The notes below the pieces were generated by a model. The model saw only the letters and a list, made by a program, of their open reading frames with translations. It made no database searches and had not been told where the DNA came from. DNA of 20,119 nt, taken from an uncultured Bacilli bacterium. Its GTDB lineage: Bacteria; Bacillota_I; Bacilli_A; RF39; UBA660. Position 1 is the first letter of the stretch. Each line of letters starts with the position of its first letter. The position numbers and the translations under genes are program-made. The stretch is from NCBI GenBank assembly GCA_947632495.1, contig CANRPL010000020.1:1-20119 (forward strand). Direction: 5' to 3'. Positions 15,301 through 20,119 of the stretch are shown here, in pieces.

Positions 15301-17126
15301 TGATGAGCATCTTCATCCCAAGTTACATTATATCTTTTAACGAGGGCCGATAGACTATGACGAGCATAACCTTGATCTAAAGTACGTGACAATTCTAAAG
15401 TATCAATAACGGTATTTTTAAATTCACCGAGATGATATTTATGCATAGCATGCTCAATAAAAGATATATCAAATTTTGCATTATGCGCAACCATAGGAAG
15501 ATTACCTGTCCAGTCTAAGAAACGTTTAGTAACATCTTCCTCATCATCTTTATCTTGAAGCATATCATCAGTAATACAAGTTAAATCGGTAATCTTTTTA
15601 GGTAATGGTCGATGGGGATTAATTAATTCATCAAAGCGGTCAATGATTTCACCATTACATATTTTAACCGCACCTATTTCAATCATTTGATCGCCACCAC
15701 CAGCATTAAAGCCAGTGGTCTCTGTATCAAAAACAACATAAGTAGAATCTTTTAATGATTCTTTACTAGGGCGAACAACAATATTGACTGTATCATCTAC
15801 TAAAGTTAATTCTGTTCCATACAATCCTTTAAAGATAGGTGGATTAGCAATATCCTTTAAGACTTGGTCTAACTCTTTTTTAAGAGTTTTAACATCATCT
15901 TCCTCACTAGGATTAGCAATCTTACCTTCTAATTCTTCTTTTTTGGCTTTTAATTTTTTACGAATCCCTTTATTATAGGAATCAATAATACCAAAAGCAA
16001 TTGGAAAAGCTTGACAACCATTATGATCTGTAATAGCCACTCCACGATAACCCATATCTATCGTGCGAGATACGAGCTCACAAGTATGCTTACCTAAATC
16101 AACTTTAGTAAGTCCGTCCATTTGACTCATCATCGTATGAGCATGAAGCTCCACTCTTTTAATAGGAGCATCATCAATTCTTTTAACTGTCTCATGCTCT
16201 AATTTATTAATATCATATAAAGTTAAAGTATCTTCACTAGAATATTTATCTTCTTTAATATTGCCACGGAATTTATACCAATTACCAACCTTTAATAATT
16301 TCATAATACGTTTATGCTCATCTTCACCATTGATAAAAATCTTACCATAAATACTATCAGTATTATCAGTAATACTTAAGGTAACAATAACTAAATCGGT
16401 TTTAGTAGTACGTTCATCAATATTAAAAATTTCGCCCTGAATGGTAATTCCATTAGTTGGCCCAGAAATAGTATCAATACGGACGATAGGTGTATCAATA
16501 ATTCGTCCTAAAACCGCATCAGGATGATCTTCAGTTTCGATTTGTTTAGGCTTAAAATTACGGCGGAAAGGTTTCTCTTCAGGTATCTCTTCCGCTTTCG
16601 CAATACGTTCTTTTGAAACAACAACTTTATCAGGTGTTTCAATAACGAATTCTTGGGGTGTAATATTAATTGATAGTTGATCAACCTTATATCCTGCTAA
16701 AGTATAATCCGTTAAAAGTTTGTCTTCGATGCTTAAAAGCTTATTTTGTTCAGTTAAATTAGCTACTTCAATCGTTAAAATAGCATCTTCTAATTTAGCA
16801 TCATTATTAGCTATAGCGCCTAGCATTGGGCATTTAGCGCTATAACGATTCATTAAATAGCTAAAGTAATCTTGCACTAAAGAAAAATCAGGATTAGCTA
16901 CCTCAAATCTAACCATAACCTTACTATCTAGATAAGCTTCTTTTAATAAACTAATAAAATGATCATAGACTTCCGGTGGTAAGGTATTAGTTATTTCAAT
17001 AATAAAAGTATATTCATTATTTTTTTTACTTCCTGATACTTTCTTTAAAATACTATCTTTAAAATAGTCATAGTACGTTTCCTCTAACGCTATTTTGGTA
17101 ATTAATTTTTGTAAATGATTATCCAT
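12366..17126 (-). CDS. polC: DNA polymerase III PolC, replicative polymerase with proofreading
   Basis: Main replicative DNA polymerase of low-GC Gram-positives. Domains in order: N-terminal region (1-200), OB fold (about 205-310), PHP part 1 (HAH at 328-330, TDH at 366-368), and a DEDDh proofreading exonuclease (DTE at 467-469, D553, H609, D614). PHP part 2 follows (GDVHHFDREDK at 779-789). The polymerase core has GSRGSVGSS (1021-1029), PDIDLNF (1108-1114; Asp1109, Asp1111) and KLDILG (Asp1234). Zinc-type cysteines sit at 1049/1052 and 1080/1083. The C-terminus ends QMSLF, a sliding-clamp-binding motif. The 1586 residues exceed B. subtilis PolC (1437), mainly through insertions at about 387-430 and 912-992. 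The ATG follows AAGGTGAT. The gene is monocistronic: a terminator precedes it, and it ends in the hairpin shared with the convergent gene. Confidence 0.98.
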   Translation of the reverse strand: MDNHLQKLITKIALEETYYDYFKDSILKKVSGSKKNNEYTFIIEITNTLPPEVYDHFISLLKEAYLDSKVMVRFEVANPDFSLVQDYFSYLMNRYSAKCPMLGAIANNDAKLEDAILTIEVANLTEQNKLLSIEDKLLTDYTLAGYKVDQLSINITPQEFVIETPDKVVVSKERIAKAEEIPEEKPFRRNFKPKQIETEDHPDAVLGRIIDTPIVRIDTISGPTNGITIQGEIFNIDERTTKTDLVIVTLSITDNTDSIYGKIFINGEDEHKRIMKLLKVGNWYKFRGNIKEDKYSSEDTLTLYDINKLEHETVKRIDDAPIKRVELHAHTMMSQMDGLTKVDLGKHTCELVSRTIDMGYRGVAITDHNGCQAFPIAFGIIDSYNKGIRKKLKAKKEELEGKIANPSEEDDVKTLKKELDQVLKDIANPPIFKGLYGTELTLVDDTVNIVVRPSKESLKDSTYVVFDTETTGFNAGGGDQMIEIGAVKICNGEIIDRFDELINPHRPLPKKITDLTCITDDMLQDKDDEEDVTKRFLDWTGNLPMVAHNAKFDISFIEHAMHKYHLGEFKNTVIDTLELSRTLDQGYARHSLSALVKRYNVTWDEDAHHRADYDAEGTAQVFHKMLQKLLAQNFKAITDLDKLISKDEIHKFGRTYHFNAIATNKTGLKNLFKIISLANTVYFYKTPRILRSKLNELRDGLLIGSGCYESEVFIQARSKEGEELTNIINFYDYVEVQPPEVYNHLIQTSDFADEHELENHIRKVVDATKEAGKIIVATGDVHHFDREDKIYREIIINQKVPGGGRHPLAKSSITDIPSQHYRTTREMLDDFAFLGDDLAYEIVVTNTNQVLDMVDEIEVIIDTGGIPFSPRVKSDDGKSYLDCPRVVTDLVYEKAALWYGDPLPYNIEERIAKELYGDIVYKICNEIIIKENPKSTEEEQVKLTFAMVHKTVVEGFDAVKKLITDYFKDNWSLDDGDFSDDALAKKVKKELGGIIGGGFDPIYLIAQRLVKHSNDDGYLVGSRGSVGSSFVATMMGITEVNPLPAHYRCTTCRISVFQDEMGNELGATYSSGFDLPDKNCPQCGEKMYKDGQDMPFATFLGFNADKVPDIDLNFSDLNQASAHEYTKVLFGVDNVYRAGTIGTVADKTAFGFVKGYCEDHNVVMRTAEIERLARGCTGVKRTTGQHPGGIVVVPDYMDVSDFTPFQFPADDPTSAWRTTHFDYHAIDQDLLKLDILGHSDPTQLRMIQDLTGTDILKVPMDDKDTMSIFTSTKALGVTNEQIMNDTGTLGIPEFGTPFTVGMVAETKPTTFAELVKISGLSHGTDVWLGNAQELIKNKVVPFKEVIGCRDDIMVYLMYHGVEPIKAFKIMEFVRKGKASKDPETWAKHKETMEKAGIESWFIDSCGKIKYMFPKAHAAAYVMSAFRIAWYKVHMPVYFYASWLTSKATDVDVEAMIGGYDVIKAKILEIQDKGYEATNKEMGQLESLKVCLEATARGIKFLPVDLNNSEATTWGVKDDTSIYPPFSAIDGLGDTVANNIAQERDKSPFLSVEDCQKRAKISGTLIDKMKLMHIFDGMEESNQMSLF

Positions 17127-17144
17127 ACTATCACCTTCTATATT

Positions 17145-17173
17145 ATTTTACCAAATTTAAATATATTTTTAAA
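17145..17173 (-). promoter_or_regulatory. Promoter of polC
   Basis: Minus-strand TGGTAAAAT extended -10 (17145-17153) lies 17 bp below TTTAAA (17168-17173). It falls between the terminator of the upstream operon and polC. The -35 is weak, so the extended -10 carries most of the support. Confidence 0.5.
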
Positions 17174-17188
17174 TCAATTTAAGAAAAG

Positions 17189-17213
17189 AAAAACAACTTG
17201 CTAAAGTTGTTTT
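17189..17213 (-). terminator. Terminator of the EEP-DHH-M28 operon
   Basis: Ten-base-pair stem (17204-17213 with 17190-17199) and a 4-base loop that contains most of the peptidase-gene stop codon (17201-17203). Five U follow on the minus strand before a C. It is moderately strong. Confidence 0.78.
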
Positions 17214-18118
17214 ATAAAAGATCTTATTTTATCTACAATAAAAGTAATATTTTCGTAATCGAAAATCACATCACGATGAGTATGAATACGACCTAAATAT
17301 AATCCTAGAGGGCTTTTACGAAAAGCCGCTACAGCGATACTCTTAGGGAAATTCATTTGATCTGATGGATAATAAGTCGTACCAGATTTAACGACACTAA
17401 TTTTTTTCTTATCACCACTTGTCATCGCCTTTTTAATTTTATCTTCATAAGCTAAACGAGCCTGCTTATTAGCAACTACTAAAAAGTCGTCACCATCAGA
17501 TACACAGTCTATATTTATAATCAATTTTTCCTTTAAAATATTTTTATGTAATTTAGCAAAAAACATTGAACCAAATAAACCATTTTCTTCATTATCAAAG
17601 AAAACGAAGGCTGTTTTTCCTTTTTCTTCGGGTGTCATATTAGCCATCAATTCACATAAGGTAATAACCCCTGAAGTATTATCATTAGCCGTATGCTTAT
17701 TAGGTTTACCAACAAGAAGCAAATACATTAAAAGAATAAAATAAATAGGGCTTACAATGTTATACATTATATTTACCGTAAAAGAATCAAAGAACTGACT
17801 TACAATTAAGAAAAATAAAACGATTGGCAAAAAGAAGAATACAATTAATAAAATATTATATAGGAAATCAACTAAAATATTGCGTGGCATAACAAAGTTA
17901 GGTATTGGTAAGATAGCGCAGGTATCATAATGGGCTGTTATAATTACATCTGCCTTATCAACATCACCAACAACAATATTACGATTATTTAAAAAACCGC
18001 CCTCTTCAATTTGTAAGTCGGGATAATTATCTTTTAATAACTCAATAAATTCAGTTTTTTGCTTTTTAGTACGACGGATTTGATATTTTTTTAGAATTGT
18101 TTCTGATAAATCAGTCAT
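17201..18118 (-). CDS. M28-like zinc peptidase with membrane hairpin
   Basis: Probable metallo-aminopeptidase-like enzyme of the M28 family. Candidate ligands are His63 and Asp65 in AHYDT (62-66), Asp146 in ANDNTSG (144-150), the Glu177-Glu178 pair in FFDNEENG (173-180), Asp204 in NIDCVSDGD (202-210) and His279/His281 in IHTHRD. These match the two-zinc pattern of the family. Unusually, two membrane helices (about 81-107 and 116-136) separate the first ligands from the rest. I chose the ATG at 18118, an 8-base overlap with the DHH gene and about 11 bases after an AGAGGA site. An in-frame GTG at 18127 would add three residues but lies only two bases from that site. It is the last gene of a three-gene operon. 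The substrate is unknown; a related membrane amidohydrolase role is possible. Confidence 0.82.
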   Translation of the reverse strand: MTDLSETILKKYQIRRTKKQKTEFIELLKDNYPDLQIEEGGFLNNRNIVVGDVDKADVIITAHYDTCAILPIPNFVMPRNILVDFLYNILLIVFFFLPIVLFFLIVSQFFDSFTVNIMYNIVSPIYFILLMYLLLVGKPNKHTANDNTSGVITLCELMANMTPEEKGKTAFVFFDNEENGLFGSMFFAKLHKNILKEKLIINIDCVSDGDDFLVVANKQARLAYEDKIKKAMTSGDKKKISVVKSGTTYYPSDQMNFPKSIAVAAFRKSPLGLYLGRIHTHRDVIFDYENITFIVDKIRSFIKQL

Positions 18119-19079
18119 TAGTATCACATTCCTCTTTATATTCTTTACATAATAAGTCTAATTTAGCTATTATTTCATCGACTGTTTCAAAATCGTTAGG
18201 TTTTACACCCGCAGCTAAGGCATGACCACCGCCACCATAAGGCGCTAAAACATCATTAATAATAGGCCCTCTTGAGCGTAATGAACCACGAATATTATTA
18301 TTAACTCGATCACTTGAGAAGAAAGCCCAAACAATCATTTCTTCCGTATAGTTAAAATTGTTAATTAGATTACCAGCAGTAGCTGAATCAACACCATATG
18401 CATCTAAAATATCATCGGTTATTTTAATATATCCTAAACCATTTTCAGTAACTGTTAAATTAGTCATGATATAGGCATAAAAACGCATTTCTTTTAAGGT
18501 ACGCATATATAATAATGGATATAATTTAGTAAATTCGAGATTAGTATCTTTAATCATACGTGCGACTAATTCGAAGGTTTTAGGGGTTGTATAATCATAT
18601 AAGAAACGCTCTGTATCCGCTATTAAACCAGTAAATAAACCTGTAGCAGCTATTTTAGTCATTTTTAAACGTGTATGATAAACTAACTCAATAATCATTT
18701 GTGAAACACTAGAAGCTTGATCATCTATCCATTCTAAAGCACAAAATTTCTCGATAAAAGGATGATGATCGATCTTAATACATTCTTTAAACTGTTTAGG
18801 ATTTACCCCATCTACTCTTTTGATATCCGGAGTATCAACAACAATTAATAAAGACTTTTCAATAATCTTTTCATCAATCTTATCTGGTATCCCAATATAA
18901 CGAAATTTACTAGCTGTCGAACCGACAACATATACTCTTTTATTAGGGAAAGTCTTTTTAATAATATTCTTTAAGCCAAAAGAACTTCCTAAAGCATCAG
19001 GATCAGGTCCAATGTGATGCGCTATAACGATGGAGTTATACTTTTTTATTTTTCTATATATTTGGCGATATATTCGCAT
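18111..19079 (-). CDS. DHH/DHHA1 phosphoesterase, NrnA-like (nanoRNase/pAp phosphatase)
   Basis: Stand-alone DHH proteins of this size (322 residues) degrade 2-5-mer RNAs and in many cases hydrolyse 3'-phosphoadenosine 5'-phosphate, using manganese. Motif I is HHIGPDPDALGS (21-32; H22, D26, D28). Motif II is the VVDTPD strand (80-85, D82), and motif III is the name-giving IDHHPF (103-108). Asp155 in LIADTERF is the fourth metal-binding position. The DHHA1 substrate-binding domain carries GGGGHALAAG (282-291). Length and layout fit NrnA rather than RecJ (longer) or the c-di-AMP phosphodiesterase GdpP (with PAS/GGDEF-like and membrane parts). The ATG follows AAGGGTGAT. It lies 25 bases after the EEP gene and overlaps the peptidase gene by 8 bases, so the three are very likely cotranscribed. 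NrnA identity is inferred from architecture. Confidence 0.9.
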   Translation of the reverse strand: MRIYRQIYRKIKKYNSIVIAHHIGPDPDALGSSFGLKNIIKKTFPNKRVYVVGSTASKFRYIGIPDKIDEKIIEKSLLIVVDTPDIKRVDGVNPKQFKECIKIDHHPFIEKFCALEWIDDQASSVSQMIIELVYHTRLKMTKIAATGLFTGLIADTERFLYDYTTPKTFELVARMIKDTNLEFTKLYPLLYMRTLKEMRFYAYIMTNLTVTENGLGYIKITDDILDAYGVDSATAGNLINNFNYTEEMIVWAFFSSDRVNNNIRGSLRSRGPIINDVLAPYGGGGHALAAGVKPNDFETVDEIIAKLDLLCKEYKEECDTND

Positions 19080-19104
19080 TATATCACCCTTTCTATCTTT
19101 TATT

Positions 19105-19902
19105 TTAACATATATTTTCTTTTTCGACTACTTCTACATAAATAGCTAAATGATCAGTAATTTCCTTAATATTATCATCATCTACAATACCATAGTTAAT
19201 AATATTAAATGAATTGGATAAAAAGATATGATCAATGGCGCTTTTATTGCGATATTTTTTAGCGTTAGTCTTATCATTAATTGGTACTCTTTCAATACCA
19301 ATTTTTTTTAGTTTATCAATAAAATTAGCAAATATTTCATCGTCAACTTCTAAATTAAAATCACCCGTGAGAATAATCGGATATTTCTTACTTTTAGTCG
19401 CAAGGAATTGATAGATTTTATTTAATTGACGTTGTTGAACACTCTTTGTCGCATAATCAAGATGCGTATTTAACATATAGATGTCGTTACCATCAACCTT
19501 AACTAAAACGCCACTAGCAATACGACGCATAATTGATTTTCTTTTAAGGGCATGCCATAAATCTTTAAAGTTATGCGGCATCCAAGGTAACGAAAAAGTT
19601 TTTTCCACTATAGGTTGTCCCTTAACTAAAATATTATTATTTTCACTCAATCCTTTCATTTTAGGATATAATTTACGTAATAATTTAAATTCATTACGAT
19701 ATTTTCCCGAAAAGACATAATTGGGTAAAATACTTTTTAACCTTTCTGTAAAAGAAATAGACATTTCTTGAGTACCAACTAAATCATATTCATTATCCAT
19801 AATATGATTAGCAAGCATAATGCTATAATCATATCCGGATGAGGCACGTCCTCCTCTTTTGTTGGCATCATTATTTTGACAATTAATACTCATTACTTTC
19901 AT
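19105..19902 (-). CDS. Endonuclease/exonuclease/phosphatase (EEP) family hydrolase
   Basis: Metal-dependent phosphodiesterase of the DNase I / ExoIII / sphingomyelinase-like superfamily. The motifs occur in order: SINCQN (5-10, metal-side Asn), GTQEM (43-47, catalytic Glu46), NTHLDY (145-150, His147), LTGDFNL (178-184, Asp181/Asn183), IDHIF (223-227) and the closing TDHLAIYVE (249-257, Asp250/His251). There is no signal peptide, so it should act in the cytoplasm; the substrate could be DNA, RNA, lipid or phosphate ester. I start at the ATG at 19902 (265 residues). The ATG seven codons upstream at 19923 overlaps a consensus TATAAT and would lie outside the expected mRNA, whereas AGGTAAG is well placed for 19902. 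It is the first gene of the operon with the DHH phosphoesterase and the M28-like peptidase. Being next to a nanoRNase, a nucleic-acid role is plausible but unproven. Confidence 0.86.
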   Translation of the reverse strand: MKVMSINCQNNDANKRGGRASSGYDYSIMLANHIMDNEYDLVGTQEMSISFTERLKSILPNYVFSGKYRNEFKLLRKLYPKMKGLSENNNILVKGQPIVEKTFSLPWMPHNFKDLWHALKRKSIMRRIASGVLVKVDGNDIYMLNTHLDYATKSVQQRQLNKIYQFLATKSKKYPIILTGDFNLEVDDEIFANFIDKLKKIGIERVPINDKTNAKKYRNKSAIDHIFLSNSFNIINYGIVDDDNIKEITDHLAIYVEVVEKENIC

Positions 19903-19921
19903 ACTCTTACCTACCATCTTC

Positions 19922-19927
19922 ATTATA
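19922..19927 (-). promoter_or_regulatory. -10 element of the EEP-DHH-M28 operon promoter
   Basis: A consensus TATAAT on the minus strand lies directly after the ackA terminator, with its last two bases inside the upstream candidate start codon. No convincing -35 is seen 17 bp upstream, where the terminator stem lies (TCGTAT at 19945-19950). It suggests the operon is started separately from ackA. Confidence 0.5.
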
Positions 19928-19938
19928 CTATAAAGAAC

Positions 19939-19965
19939 AAAAAAATACGAGTAAATCGTATTTTT
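19939..19965 (-). terminator. Rho-independent terminator of ackA
   Basis: Perfect 10-bp stem (19956-19965 with 19941-19950), 5-base loop, and a run of seven U on the minus strand counting the end of the stem (19939-19945). It begins inside the ackA stop codon (19964-19966). Confidence 0.85.
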
Positions 19966-20119
19966 AGTTTACAGCATGATAAGCATCACGAGCGATCATT
20001 ACTTCTTCATCAGTTGGAATGACATATATTGGGCAAACTGATTCAGTAGCAGAAATAATACCTTCTTGTTTATCACGATATCTAGCAATACCATCATTAG
20101 CTTCTTCATCAACCTTAAG
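19964..20119 (-). CDS. ackA: Acetate kinase, C-terminal fragment (cut by window edge)
   Basis: Acetate kinase interconverts acetate plus ATP and acetyl phosphate plus ADP, usually the final substrate-level ATP step of fermentation. Only the last 51 residues and the stop lie in the window. They include the characteristic ending in which a VIPTDEEVMIARDAYH stretch follows an IISA segment; this matches the acetate kinase C-terminus, where VxPTxEExMIARDT is typical. The reading frame is open to the edge, so the gene continues beyond 20119. It ends in its own terminator, upstream of a separate promoter for the EEP operon. Butyrate or propionate kinases share the fold, but the tail motif favours AckA. 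Confidence 0.93.
   Translation of the reverse strand, partial: LKVDEEANDGIARYRDKQEGIISATESVCPIYVIPTDEEVMIARDAYHAVN

Noticed and set aside
12366..17126. Frameshift or fusion to explain the long PolC
   Set aside because: One continuous frame with all motifs in order; the extra length is accounted for by two internal insertions.
19903..19923. Seven-codon N-terminal extension of the EEP hydrolase starting at 19923
   Set aside because: That ATG overlaps the TATAAT -10 box, so it would not be on the expected mRNA; the downstream ATG has a better ribosome site and begins right at the conserved fold.

Overview
The window comes from a very AT-rich, low-GC member of the Bacillota, probably in the Erysipelotrichia / RF39 / Acholeplasma part of the tree. 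This is inferred from codon choice, from the pairing of PolC with a short DnaE, from SepF and DivIVA, and from a T-box upstream of ileS. UGA is read as stop: it ends the DHH gene, and tryptophan is encoded by TGG. That argues against a Mycoplasma/Spiroplasma-type code. The sequence is densely coded, mostly on the minus strand. No tRNA, rRNA, CRISPR array, insertion sequence or prophage is visible, and no gap without a gene exceeds 300 bases.

Layout from left to right. (1) 26-4328, minus strand: a reduced version of the Bacillota division cluster, reading sepF, divIVA, a T-box leader, then ileS and its terminators. The ylmG and ylmH genes that often sit between sepF and divIVA are absent. (2) 4384-7334, minus: a short DnaE with a degenerate PHP domain. 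(3) 7391-8132, plus: a small membrane-anchored protein of unknown function, then rpmB (L28). (4) 8139-9852, minus: a two-gene operon of a DUF1292-like small protein and an unknown coiled-coil protein. (5) 9884-12367, plus: a large YfhO-type polytopic membrane protein, ending in a terminator shared with the convergent polC. (6) 12366-17173, minus: PolC, enlarged by two insertions. (7) 17189-19927, minus: a three-gene operon of an endonuclease/exonuclease/phosphatase-fold enzyme, a NrnA-like DHH phosphoesterase and a membrane-embedded M28-like peptidase. (8) 19939-20119, minus: the 3' end of acetate kinase (ackA) and its terminator.

Most genes are core functions: two replicative polymerases, an essential aminoacyl-tRNA synthetase, division factors, a ribosomal protein and central metabolism. 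I found no new multi-gene defence or mobile system. The most striking feature is the IleRS active site. It is a type-2 IleRS whose HIGH signature reads GLHH, an exchange of positions 1 and 3 that I recall being linked to mupirocin hyper-resistance. It appears to be the housekeeping enzyme, because it is under T-box control in the division cluster. Other points worth a look are the compact T-box, terminator hairpins that repeatedly contain the stop codon, the two PolC insertions, the membrane hairpin inside the M28 fold, and the uncharacterised DUF1292/coiled-coil pair.
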